Assembly (NCBI RefSeq): GCF_001440405.1
Contig: NZ_LLXX01000024.1
Coordinates: forward strand, 1 to 64,000
Direction of reading: 5' to 3'
Length of the DNA stretch: 64,000 nucleotides
Origin: Bradyrhizobium valentinum
GTDB taxonomy: Bacteria > Pseudomonadota > Alphaproteobacteria > Rhizobiales > Xanthobacteraceae
The translations under genes were made by a program, and so were the position numbers. Shown here in pieces: positions 36,899-45,249 of this stretch (position 1 is the first letter of the stretch; every line of letters starts with the position of its first letter). Under the pieces are notes generated by a model. That model saw only the letters and a list, made by a program, of their open reading frames with translations. It had not been told where the DNA came from and ran no database searches.

Positions 36899-37885
36899 AT
36901 GAATCGCCGCCAGTTTCTTGGAACCGCCGCCGCCGGAATCCTGGCCGCGCCCGCTGTCATGCGAAATGCTGCGGCCCAGGAAGGCCCGTTCCGCGTCAAA
37001 TATTATCCGGTCAAAGCGGGCATGGGCTCGCGTGACACGACGCCCGCCCCTGACGGAACGATCTGGTTCTGCGGCCAGCGCAACGGCACGCTGGGCCGGC
37101 TCGATCCGCGCGACGGGTCCTACAAGCTGATCGATCTCGGCAAGGGCGCCGCGCCCCATGGCGTGATCATCGGCCCGGACGGCGCGCCCTGGGTGACCGA
37201 AGGCGGACAGAATGCTATCGCGCGCGTCGACCCCAGTGATCAAAAGGTGACGCTGTTCCGCCTCCCCGAAAAGGAGGCTTACGCCAACCTCAACACCGGC
37301 GTGTTCGACAGAAGCGGCATCTACTGGTTCACCGGCCAATCCGGCATCTATGGCCGGCTCGATCCGAAATCGGGCGACATGACCGTGTTCAAATCGCCGC
37401 GCGGCCGCGGCACCTACGGCATGACGGTCACGCCGAAGGGCGACATCTGGTACGCCTCGCTGGCCGGCAACCACATCGCCAAAATCGATCCGGCGACCGG
37501 CAACGCGACAGTGGTCGAACCGCCGACGCCGAACCAGGGCGCGCGGCGCGTGTGGTCGGATTCGAAGGGCCGGATCTGGGTCAGCGAATGGAATAGCGGC
37601 AATGTATCGGTCCACGATCCTGCCGACGGCTCCTGGAAGGCGTGGAAGTTGCCCGGCACAAGCCCGCGCGCCTATGCGGTTTACGTCGACGACAAGGACA
37701 AGGTCTGGCTCACCGATTTCGGCGCCAACGCGATCGTGCGCTTCGATCCGGTGACGGAGAAGTTCAACGCATTCCCCAGTGACAAATCGGGCGCGAATGT
37801 GCGCCAGCTCGACGGCCGGCCCGGCGAAACCTGGGGCGGCGAGTCCGGCAATGACCGCTTGGTCGTGATACAGACGGTCGCGTGA
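36899..37885 (+). CDS. Tat-exported Vgb-like beta-propeller protein
   Basis: Product of 328 residues with a twin-arginine signal (NRRQFLGTAAAGILAAPAVM). The mature part is a beta-propeller built of repeats like DGTIWFCGQRNGTLGRLDP, RSGIYWFTGQSGIYGRLDP and KGRIWVSEWNSGNVSVHDP, as in virginiamycin B (streptogramin) lyases and SMP-30-like proteins. The real function is not established: most Vgb-like proteins are not antibiotic lyases. The ATG at 36899 was chosen because it begins the Tat signal. The stop overlaps the start of a cytochrome c gene by 4 bases, so the two probably work together in the periplasm. Confidence 0.88.
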   Translation: MNRRQFLGTAAAGILAAPAVMRNAAAQEGPFRVKYYPVKAGMGSRDTTPAPDGTIWFCGQRNGTLGRLDPRDGSYKLIDLGKGAAPHGVIIGPDGAPWVTEGGQNAIARVDPSDQKVTLFRLPEKEAYANLNTGVFDRSGIYWFTGQSGIYGRLDPKSGDMTVFKSPRGRGTYGMTVTPKGDIWYASLAGNHIAKIDPATGNATVVEPPTPNQGARRVWSDSKGRIWVSEWNSGNVSVHDPADGSWKAWKLPGTSPRAYAVYVDDKDKVWLTDFGANAIVRFDPVTEKFNAFPSDKSGANVRQLDGRPGETWGGESGNDRLVVIQTVA

Positions 37886-38256
37886 AGTCCTTCGCCTTCC
37901 TGCTGCTGTCGTGCCTTCTGCTGCCCGCCCCCGCCACCGCGGAGGAAGATGGTGTGCGGGCGTTCTCGCCCTGCCGCGCCTGCCACAGCCTCGATCCCGC
38001 GGAGCGCGGCCTGCCCGGCCCCAACCTTTCGGGGCTGATCGGTCGCGCGGTGGCTGACGACGCCGAATTCGATTACTCGCCGGTGCTGCGCAAAGCGCGC
38101 GACGAGGGACTACGCTGGGACCGAAAACGCCTCGAAACGTTCCTTGCCGATCCCGCCGCGATGTTTCCTGGGTTGTGGATGTCGATGCGCGGGATCGAGG
38201 ACGCCACCGAACGGCAGGCGCTGGTGCGATTTCTAGCGGATCCATCATCCCGGTAA
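37882..38256 (+). CDS. Small periplasmic c-type cytochrome
   Basis: Class I cytochrome c of 124 residues with a signal peptide ([20 protein letters not shown]) and one haem-binding CRACH motif (Cys31, Cys34, His35). The [13 protein letters not shown] segment follows as in mitochondrial-type cytochromes. A Met near residue 94-99 (MFPGLWMSM) is the likely sixth ligand. Translation starts at GTG 37882, overlapping the stop codon of the Vgb-like gene (GTGA). This coupling suggests it takes electrons from, or passes them to, the propeller protein. Partner oxidase unknown. Confidence 0.9.
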   Translation: MKSFAFLLLSCLLLPAPATAEEDGVRAFSPCRACHSLDPAERGLPGPNLSGLIGRAVADDAEFDYSPVLRKARDEGLRWDRKRLETFLADPAAMFPGLWMSMRGIEDATERQALVRFLADPSSR

Positions 38257-38309
38257 CGGTTGACGATCACGCCCCATTGCGGCCATGTCAGCGCTCGCAA
38301 AGGACGATC

Positions 38310-38777
38310 ATGATGGCCAAAAAATCATTGCAGAAATCATTGCAGCTCGGTCGCGCCGTGGAATGGCCTGACAGCCCGGAAAAGGCGCAGCTCGACCGCG
38401 TGCCCAATCCGCAGGCGGATACCAATTATCTGGTGCGCTTCACCGCACCGGAATTCACCTCGATCTGCCCGGTGACGGGTCAGCCGGATTTCGCGCATCT
38501 CATGATCGACTACGTGCCGGGCCAATGGCTCTTGGAATCCAAGTCGTTGAAACTCTATGTCGCGAGCTTCCGCAATCACGGCGCCTTTCACGAGGATTGC
38601 ACGGTCATGATCGGCAAGCGGATCGCCGCCGAGATCATGCCGAAATGGCTTCGCATCGGCGGCTATTGGTATCCGCGCGGCGGCATTCCGATCGACGTGT
38701 TCTGGCAGACCGGCAAACTACCCAACGGCATGTGGGTACCCGACCAGGGCGTCGCGCCCTATCGCGGGCGAGGCTAA
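38310..38777 (+). CDS. queF: preQ1 synthase (7-cyano-7-deazaguanine reductase)
   Basis: NADPH-dependent enzyme of queuosine synthesis that reduces the nitrile preQ0 to preQ1. The 155-residue length is that of the short (YkvM-like) type. The catalytic Cys53 and Asp60 lie in [14 protein letters not shown], and the QueF motif [21 protein letters not shown] is split across residues 78-98 with the conserved Glu and His. Either of two adjacent ATGs (38310 or 38313) may be used; 38310 has better spacing from AAGGA. It lies 53 bases after the cytochrome gene and may be transcribed from it or alone. Confidence 0.96.
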   Translation: MMAKKSLQKSLQLGRAVEWPDSPEKAQLDRVPNPQADTNYLVRFTAPEFTSICPVTGQPDFAHLMIDYVPGQWLLESKSLKLYVASFRNHGAFHEDCTVMIGKRIAAEIMPKWLRIGGYWYPRGGIPIDVFWQTGKLPNGMWVPDQGVAPYRGRG

Positions 38778-38953
38778 GCGCTGATCAGAAAGTGGAATCG
38801 CGCAGGGACCTCCGAGAACTGTCTAAGCTCGGTGGACGAAAGGTCAGTCGCACTGCCACGATCCACATATTCGTTCAAGCACGAGTGCGAAAGGCGTATA
38901 AGGGCGCCTATTGAAATCTATTCTTTTCTAGATGCATCAAAGGGAGGAAGGCC

Positions 38954-40540
38954 ATGCGGAAGTCTCTCCTCGGATTTACCGTCGCAGCTCTTAGCCTATC
39001 GACATCCCAGCCGCTGTTTGCGCAAGACAATGTGGATCAGCAGCTCGGTCAAGTGCACTTTAAAACCTCTTGCAACGACGTCGCGCAGCGTCGCTTCGAT
39101 CGCGCGATGCGCTATCAGCACTCCTTCTGGTACGTCAACGCCAAAGAGATCTTTGAGGAGGTCATCGAGGCTGATCCCACATGCGCTATGGCATATTGGG
39201 GCATCGCGCTCACGCTGATGGACAATCCGCACAACGCAATCCCGCGGCCGAATCTCGCGCCCGGCCTTGCCGCTATCATGAAGGCCAAGGAAATCGGGGC
39301 CAAGACCGAGCGCGAACGCGACTACATTGATGCCCTTATGGTGATGTACGCGGATTCCGACAAAGTGTCCCACGCCCAGCGCATGCGCGCCTATCGGGAT
39401 GCCCAAGCGAAAGTTGCAGCGAAATATCCAGACGACGACGAGGCTCAGATCGCCTACGCCATCACGCTCAATACCTCGGCGGACCTGAACGACAAGACTT
39501 ACACACAGCAGACTAAGGGCGCCTCAATCCTGGAGCCGATTTCCGTGCGGCTTCCACAGCATCCGGGGGTGACGCACTACCTGATCCATCTCTACGACTA
39601 TCCGGCGACCGCACAAAAAGGTCTCGACGCCGCCAACCGTTACGCCAAGATCGCGCCGGCCGCGCCGCACGCCCAGCACATGCCGTCGCACATCTACACC
39701 CGCGTCGGCTACTGGAAGGAATCGATTGCTTCCAACATCGCCTCCGTAAAGGCGGCCAAGGCCGAAAAGTCGGTGGGCAATTATCTGCACGCGCAGGATT
39801 ATATGGTTTACGCCCACCTTCAACTTGCTCAAGATCAGCAAGCGCGCGTCGTCATGGACGACATGGCAAGAGAGACCAACTTCAAGGCCACAGTCGCAGC
39901 GGCCGACTATGCACTGGCGGCGGCGCCGGCCCGTTATGCGATCGAGCGTGGTGACTGGGACGCCGCCTCGCAACTGTCTGTCAGGCCGAGCGGCTCACAC
40001 TTCTCGACGGCAATCTCGCACTTCGCTCGCGCTCTCGGCGCGGCGCGCTCCGGCAAGCCGGAGGCTGCCAAGCCCGACGTCCAAAAACTTGCTGAATTGC
40101 GCGACAAGTTGCGCGAATCCAAGGATATTTATTGGCCGGAGATCGTCGACATCCAGCGTCAGGTCGCCGTTGCGTGGGTGCTTCACGCGGAGGGTAAATA
40201 CGATGAGGCTCTCAACGCTATGAGCGCTGCAGCGGAAGCCGAGGATAAGACCGAGAAGCACGCGATCACGCCGGGCCCGCTGGCGCCGGCGCGCGAGCTT
40301 TACGGCTTCATGCTGCTCGATCGCGGCATGGCCAAGGAAGCGCTCACGGCGTTCGATGCCACCAAGGCCAAGGAGCCGAACCGTCTCCAAGGCTACGCAG
40401 GTGCCGCCAAGGCCGCCGATGCGCTCGGCGACAAGGCTGCGGCACGAGACAACTATCAGCAGCTCGTGGCGCTGACGGCGAATGCCGACACCGAACGGCC
40501 AGAGGTCGCCGCGGCGAAGAAGTATCTCGCCAGCAACTAG
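38954..40540 (+). CDS. Secreted TPR-rich protein
   Basis: Product of 528 residues with a signal peptide (MRKSLLGFTVAALSLSTSQP, cleaved near LFAQ). The rest is alpha-helical with several TPR-like units, for example RAMRYQHSFWYVNAKEIFEE followed by VIEADPTCAMAYWGIALTLM, and LLDRGMAKEALTAFDATKAK near the C-terminus. A conserved HYLIHLYDYPATAQKGLDAA and QHMPSHIYTRVGYW block in the middle, rich in His, Tyr and Trp, is characteristic of a bacterial family whose function I do not know. The ATG follows a GGGAGGAAGGCC ribosome-binding site. A small secreted protein gene follows 13 bases later. Confidence 0.85.
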   Translation: MRKSLLGFTVAALSLSTSQPLFAQDNVDQQLGQVHFKTSCNDVAQRRFDRAMRYQHSFWYVNAKEIFEEVIEADPTCAMAYWGIALTLMDNPHNAIPRPNLAPGLAAIMKAKEIGAKTERERDYIDALMVMYADSDKVSHAQRMRAYRDAQAKVAAKYPDDDEAQIAYAITLNTSADLNDKTYTQQTKGASILEPISVRLPQHPGVTHYLIHLYDYPATAQKGLDAANRYAKIAPAAPHAQHMPSHIYTRVGYWKESIASNIASVKAAKAEKSVGNYLHAQDYMVYAHLQLAQDQQARVVMDDMARETNFKATVAAADYALAAAPARYAIERGDWDAASQLSVRPSGSHFSTAISHFARALGAARSGKPEAAKPDVQKLAELRDKLRESKDIYWPEIVDIQRQVAVAWVLHAEGKYDEALNAMSAAAEAEDKTEKHAITPGPLAPARELYGFMLLDRGMAKEALTAFDATKAKEPNRLQGYAGAAKAADALGDKAAARDNYQQLVALTANADTERPEVAAAKKYLASN

Positions 40541-40553
40541 TCACGGTGGTGCA

Positions 40554-41114
40554 ATGAGGGCGGTAGGTCGTGTCGCCATTGTAGCAGCGTCGCTGGGAAG
40601 TGTGCTGGCGGCGCTGCTGGCATGGTCTGGTCTGCCACAGAACGCGGCCGCAACTGCGACCGCGCCAGTATGGACCGAGATAGCTTGGCCCTTCCCCAGC
40701 GATCCCTTTGGGAAGGGAAAGGCGTTCCGCTGTAAGGCGGCCGATTGTGGTGCCGAGGTGAACCTCTATCTGCGCGCCAAGATCGGCTTTTGCAATTGCA
40801 CGACCGGCGTAGCCGATGACGACGATGTGGACCGTATGGGAGATATCGTTCTCGTCGGCGACGTCTTGCCGCTTGGCACCAGTCGTCCAGTCAGAATTGC
40901 ATCGATGGAAGGTCGCAGCCGCGCTTACACGCTCAACGCTCGCAATCCGCTTGGCAAGACGGCGATATCGGTCGTTTTCAGGGAGCGCTGCGACATGATC
41001 GCAGCGACTGCCGTGCTCGGCCACGACCGGCCGGCAGCTATCGAGCCCAGCGTGATCGAGTTTCTCAATGGCAGCACTGTGATGCGCTGGGCCGAGGTCA
41101 CGCTTGGCCTCTAA
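40554..41114 (+). CDS. Uncharacterised exported protein
   Basis: Product of 186 residues with an N-terminal hydrophobic signal/anchor (GRVAIVAASLGSVLAALLAW). The mature part contains five Cys residues, including CKAADC near residue 59 and CNC near 77, which suggests disulfides or metal binding. I do not recognise the family. The ATG at 40554 was chosen because the signal follows it directly, 13 bases after the TPR gene stop. The two genes are probably one transcript, and the products may interact in the periplasm. It ends 36 bases from the convergent HlyD gene. Confidence 0.75.
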   Translation: MRAVGRVAIVAASLGSVLAALLAWSGLPQNAAATATAPVWTEIAWPFPSDPFGKGKAFRCKAADCGAEVNLYLRAKIGFCNCTTGVADDDDVDRMGDIVLVGDVLPLGTSRPVRIASMEGRSRAYTLNARNPLGKTAISVVFRERCDMIAATAVLGHDRPAAIEPSVIEFLNGSTVMRWAEVTLGL

Positions 41115-41150
41115 TCTGAGCAAAGAAAGCTCGGCTGCACCGCGGACCTC

Positions 41151-42383
41151 TCAATGCCCGCTCAGCACCAGCGTCTTGATCGGCAACATCAGCGCCTGAA
41201 TGCGCAGCAGCATCGCATGGACGATTCCGGTGGCATCGACGACGTGCAACCCAAAGCTCTTGAACGAGCCGACTTTCCCTGACGAGATCAGTTCGTGATT
41301 GCTGGTGTAGGCATTGGCGATGCAACTGCTTCCCGGCGTCACGCCTTCCAGCCCGCCCTTGAAGATCGGCTCCATGTAGACGAGGATCGTGCCCGGGCGC
41401 ACGACCTGCTGCGCTTCGACCAATTGCTCGCCGCCCCTGAACTGGCCTGCCGCGATATAGTCCTGGACGCCGGTCACCACCATCGGAATGACGGTCCACG
41501 GCTTGGAAATGCAAGTGGCCTCGGCCACCATTCCGACCTTCATGACCTGCGCTTCGATTTGTCCGAACCCTGCCAGAAGCGCGCGTCGTCCCGCGCCCTC
41601 CGGAATCAGGACGCCGGCCGACCGAATCATTGGATTGACGATATCACCTGACCTCAGTGCGAACTGCTCGACCCGCCCGTCGACGCCGGCGCGAATAACG
41701 GTCTTGTCCAGATCGACCTGCGCTTCGGCCAGCGCCGCCTCCGCGCTTGCCTTCTCCGCCGGGAGAAGCGCGCTCAACCGCGTCATCGCGGATTGTTTGG
41801 AAGCGGTCGCGGCATCGAGGCTGCCCTGACGACCGGCGGCGGCCACTTCGAGCTTTTCGATGTCGCGTTGCGGGACGATGCCGGGGTTGCGCTTCTGCAA
41901 CTCGCGCTTGGTGTCGAGTTCGTCTGTTGCCTGCTGCAGCGCGCCCTTTGCCTCCTGAAGCTGGCCTTCCGCCTTCATGATATCGGCCTGCGCCGCCAGC
42001 ATCGCGGCATCGATTTCGGCGATCTTGCGCTTGGCTGTCAGCAGCGACGCTTCCTGCTTGGCGCTGTCGAGCCTGAACAGCACATCGCCCTTCTTGACGG
42101 GAGCGCTGATGTCGACCTTCACCTCGGCTACCCGGCCGGTGATTTCGGGAACGATCGGAACGGTCCGGTAGAACAACGTCGCCGAATTGGTCGACGGATG
42201 ATAGTAGAAGATCATCGTGATCAACGCGACGGTGAGCATCAGACAGGAGATGATGCCCCATCGCAGTTCGAACCACACCGAATAGAGCGTGATCTCGTGA
42301 CCGAGGCGTTTGCCCTGCCGGTAGCGTCGATAAAGATAATCGGGGAAGATGGTCAGCAGCGAGCAGAGGAGCAGCTCAAGCAT
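41151..42383 (-). CDS. HlyD-family membrane fusion protein
   Basis: Inner-membrane anchored adaptor of 410 residues. The N-terminus is unusual, with a first hydrophobic stretch (MLELLLCSLLTIFPDYLY), a basic loop, and a second membrane helix (WGIISCLMLTVALITMIFYY). After these come the barrel-sandwich half TGRVAEVKVDISAPVKKGDV, a coiled coil at about 105-205, the second half VIRAGVDGRVEQFALRSGDI and a beta-barrel. This resembles the E. coli YibH/YiaV type. The ATG at 42383 follows GAGGTGCAC and overlaps the upstream small membrane protein gene by 8 bases, so the pair is probably coupled. Confidence 0.88.
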   Translation of the reverse strand: MLELLLCSLLTIFPDYLYRRYRQGKRLGHEITLYSVWFELRWGIISCLMLTVALITMIFYYHPSTNSATLFYRTVPIVPEITGRVAEVKVDISAPVKKGDVLFRLDSAKQEASLLTAKRKIAEIDAAMLAAQADIMKAEGQLQEAKGALQQATDELDTKRELQKRNPGIVPQRDIEKLEVAAAGRQGSLDAATASKQSAMTRLSALLPAEKASAEAALAEAQVDLDKTVIRAGVDGRVEQFALRSGDIVNPMIRSAGVLIPEGAGRRALLAGFGQIEAQVMKVGMVAEATCISKPWTVIPMVVTGVQDYIAAGQFRGGEQLVEAQQVVRPGTILVYMEPIFKGGLEGVTPGSSCIANAYTSNHELISSGKVGSFKSFGLHVVDATGIVHAMLLRIQALMLPIKTLVLSGH

Positions 42384-42843
42384 GGCTGTGCACCTCGCTC
42401 TTGGCGCCAGCGGCCTTCTCGATGCGCGCCTTGGCGTCGTCGGTTGCGGCAGCGTGCGTCGCGTCTCCAACTGGCGGTTCGGTTAGGTCCTGTTCAGGCG
42501 GAACACCGGCCATCTTCTCGACCGATCCGGCGATCCGGCGCAGCGGCGTGCTGAAGTCCGGCAGATCGATCATCGCAAGGATCAAGCCCGCGATCCAGAA
42601 CAGATGGATGTGCGTGAAGAGCGCCAGCAGACCCAGCACTGCCACGATCTCGAACTGAAGCTTTTGCGATTTGTGCGCCATCCGCTCCGGCAGCGTGTGC
42701 AAGCGCAGATAGACATTGCCAACACCAAGTACAGCGGCGATGAGCACGATACCGACCACCACCATCAAAATGTCGGTGTCGCCCGGCGCGGTGATGAAAG
42801 ATGGGAGATGGTGGGGCGCGTTAGGGTGAAGTGGCTCACTCAC
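42376..42843 (-). CDS. Small membrane protein paired with HlyD (DUF3302/YibI-like)
   Basis: Product of 155 residues with two or three membrane helices (ILMVVVGIVLIAAVLGVGNV, and a pair in FEIVAVLGLLALFTHIHLFW and IAGLILAMI). A short LHTLPERMAHKS segment lies between them. The pattern recalls YibI/YiaW, which are encoded next to HlyD-type YibH/YiaV in E. coli; this similarity is an impression, not a search result. The start is GTG at 42843 because a GGAGGA ribosome-binding site sits 7 bases upstream. The C-terminal 45 residues are charged and Ala-rich. It overlaps the HlyD gene by 8 bases. Confidence 0.75.
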   Translation of the reverse strand: MSEPLHPNAPHHLPSFITAPGDTDILMVVVGIVLIAAVLGVGNVYLRLHTLPERMAHKSQKLQFEIVAVLGLLALFTHIHLFWIAGLILAMIDLPDFSTPLRRIAGSVEKMAGVPPEQDLTEPPVGDATHAAATDDAKARIEKAAGAKSEVHSHA

Positions 42844-43170
42844 GGCAGTCCTCCGTTCACAACGGACCAACGCACGGGGTCTGTCGACTCGGCTCGATCT
42901 TTGCACAATATCGGAACTTGGCAAGCGCTGAACGTGCGCCCCGCGATTGAGTGAGGTTGATCTCGATCGCTCGCCTTGAACCGGAAGACGGGTGCGACCG
43001 ACCACCGCACATGCACAATGCCTTCTCCGCCCTTCTCGGGGCTGATTGCCGCGCTCTGTCTCGCCGCCACAATCTCGAACGCGACAGCCGCACCGCCGGC
43101 AAAGAGGCTGAAGAAGCAAGCCTCCTTTGCGCAAACAACCCGGCAGGCGAAAAGCTGCTGGCGGCGGCCC
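42844..43170. other. Gene-poor gap between the small membrane protein gene and the glutaminase
   Basis: The gap is 327 bases. It must hold the promoter for the HlyD pair on the minus strand. A plus-strand frame from 43019 begins like a signal peptide (MPSPPFSGLIAALCLAATIS, then NATAAPP) but runs on antisense through the glutaminase gene and shows no other coding evidence. I could not identify promoter boxes with confidence. Confidence 0.4.
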
Positions 43171-45045
43171 TCAATACGCGCTGAGCAGATCGACCTTGGC
43201 GTTGGCGAGGATCAGGCGCCGCGCCAGGAGCGCAGAAAGATTGCGCATGATCTTCAAGGCGGTCTGCGGGTGGAGCTGGCGGTAATTGGCAAAACTGTCG
43301 AGCGGCAGTTCGAGGCATTTTACCGGCGTGTCAGCCCACACATCGGCGCTGCGGTGCTGTCCGATGATCGCCATTTCGCCGAATTCCATGCCCGGCCCGA
43401 GCGAGGCCAACCGCACCCCGCTCGGCAGCTTGACGCTCACCATTCCGCTTTGCAGGAAAAAGAGCGAGTTGGCTGGCTCCCCGGCGCTGACGATGCGCTG
43501 GCCAGCTTCATAGCGGCGCGGAATCGACAGGTCAGCCAGTGCTGCGATTTCCGCCGGGGCCAAATCAGCCAGCAGCGCCTGTTCGCCGAGGTGGCTTGTT
43601 TCCTTCGAGGAGGTAAAGCCGCCATAGCGATAGATGACCTGATCCTCCGCCCATTCGATGCCTTCGTCGAGCAGCGCGAAGCGCCGCAACCGCTGCGGCT
43701 CTGCGGTTCGCGCACGCACTTCCGTCCACACCGGCGACGTCGTCTCGAGACCAGTCAGAATCGCCGTCACACCGGTATTGGCGAGAACGGTGAGGTTCTC
43801 GCCAAGGAGCTGCGCGCCGGCAGCGGTCAGGTCCGGCACGCGGCGGAAATCGAGGATCAACAACGGTGCATTCGGCGGCTCTGCAGCCAGCCGCCGCGTC
43901 ACATAATCGATCGCCGCGAAATTCAACGCGCCAACCAGTTCGATCACGCGGATGTCGCTATGGCGCTCTTCCAAGATCTGCTGCTCGTTGGGCTGGCGGC
44001 TGCGGCGTGACGAGATGCCGAAGATGTCGTAGTCGGCAATGATGCAGGTACGGACGTCGGCGCTGCGGTTGAGCATGTGCAGGTCGAAGCGCGACGACAG
44101 CGCTTCGCAGACCTTCAGGCCGCGCACGCTGTTGCCGTGGCTGTCGAGGCACGGAGAAAACGTGCCGAGCCCCATCTGCGAGGGAAGCGCCGCAACGATT
44201 CCGCCGCCGACGCCGCTCTTGGCCGGGATACCGACGCGGTAAATCCATTCGCCGGCGTAATCGTACATACCGGAACTCGTCATCACCGAGAGCGTACGCG
44301 CGACGATATTGGGCGAAATGACGGAAACACCCGTCACCGGATTGACGCCGCGATTGGCAAGTGTAGCCGCCATCACCGCGAGGTCACGCGCGGTGACGAG
44401 GATGGCGCATTGTCTGAAATAGGTGTCCAGCACCGCATCGACGTCATCCTGCAGCACCAGATAGTTACGCAACAGCCAGGCGATCGCCCGGTTGCGATTG
44501 CCCGTGAGCGCCTCCGATGCATGCACGGCATCGTCTACGTCGAGCTCGCGGCCGGCGAACTGGCTAAGCTTCTCGCGGATGCGCTCGAAGGCGTGTGCGC
44601 CGTCGACCTGGTGAATAAGACCGGAACAGGCGATCGCACCGGCATTGACCATCGGATTGAAGGGCCGATTGTCGTTAGTCAGCCGGATCGAGTTGAACGC
44701 CTCCCCGCTCGGTTCCACGCCGATCGCTGCGGCCACGCGCTCCTCGCCGACCAGGTCGAGCGCTAGCGCGAACACGAAGGCCTTCGACACCGATTGAATG
44801 GTGAAAGGCATGGCGCTGTCGCCGACCTCATAAACATGGCCGTCGATGGTGACGAGACCGATGCCAAAGTGCGCCGGGTTGGCGCGCTTCAGTTCAGGGA
44901 TGTAATCCGCGACCGTGCCGGAATAGTCCGATTTGAAGTCGCCATAGCAACCGGCCAGAAAACGCTGGAGCGGAGGTTCATTGGCATAGCCGGCACTTCT
45001 GGTGGCGAAGTTACTGCTGGCCGGGCGGGTAATCTGGGCGTCCAC
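43171..45045 (-). CDS. Glutaminase fused to STAS and cyclic-nucleotide-binding domains
   Basis: Product of 624 residues with three domains. Residues 1-330 are a serine-dependent beta-lactamase-like glutaminase (GlsA family), with the SxxK active site in FTIQSVSKAF and the conserved NPMVNAGAIA and EALTGNRNRAIAWLL. Residues 358-470 look like a STAS domain (IRVIELVGALNFAAIDYVTR). Residues 491-610 are a cyclic-nucleotide-binding-like domain (IVSAGEPANSLFFLQSGMVS, PGMEFGEMAIIGQHRSADVW). The enzyme releases ammonia from glutamine, and the added domains point to allosteric or location control. It stands alone, 204 bases from the MFS gene. Confidence 0.92.
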   Translation of the reverse strand: MDAQITRPASSNFATRSAGYANEPPLQRFLAGCYGDFKSDYSGTVADYIPELKRANPAHFGIGLVTIDGHVYEVGDSAMPFTIQSVSKAFVFALALDLVGEERVAAAIGVEPSGEAFNSIRLTNDNRPFNPMVNAGAIACSGLIHQVDGAHAFERIREKLSQFAGRELDVDDAVHASEALTGNRNRAIAWLLRNYLVLQDDVDAVLDTYFRQCAILVTARDLAVMAATLANRGVNPVTGVSVISPNIVARTLSVMTSSGMYDYAGEWIYRVGIPAKSGVGGGIVAALPSQMGLGTFSPCLDSHGNSVRGLKVCEALSSRFDLHMLNRSADVRTCIIADYDIFGISSRRSRQPNEQQILEERHSDIRVIELVGALNFAAIDYVTRRLAAEPPNAPLLILDFRRVPDLTAAGAQLLGENLTVLANTGVTAILTGLETTSPVWTEVRARTAEPQRLRRFALLDEGIEWAEDQVIYRYGGFTSSKETSHLGEQALLADLAPAEIAALADLSIPRRYEAGQRIVSAGEPANSLFFLQSGMVSVKLPSGVRLASLGPGMEFGEMAIIGQHRSADVWADTPVKCLELPLDSFANYRQLHPQTALKIMRNLSALLARRLILANAKVDLLSAY

Positions 45046-45249
45046 ATCATCACCTTAAATGGCAAGAAGTGAAGCAATCCTCGTGCCATGGCCTGCTCCC
45101 TGACCACGGCATCCAGCCGAGGCCGCATGCGACAGATGTGCGTCATCCCGAAGCGAGCCGGCAATTTCCTTAGAAGTCGGGCCGGAATTGCGCCATTGCC
45201 ACGACGGTTTTGCTGTTCGAGCACCTCATCGGATTATTCTAGCGGCCTG

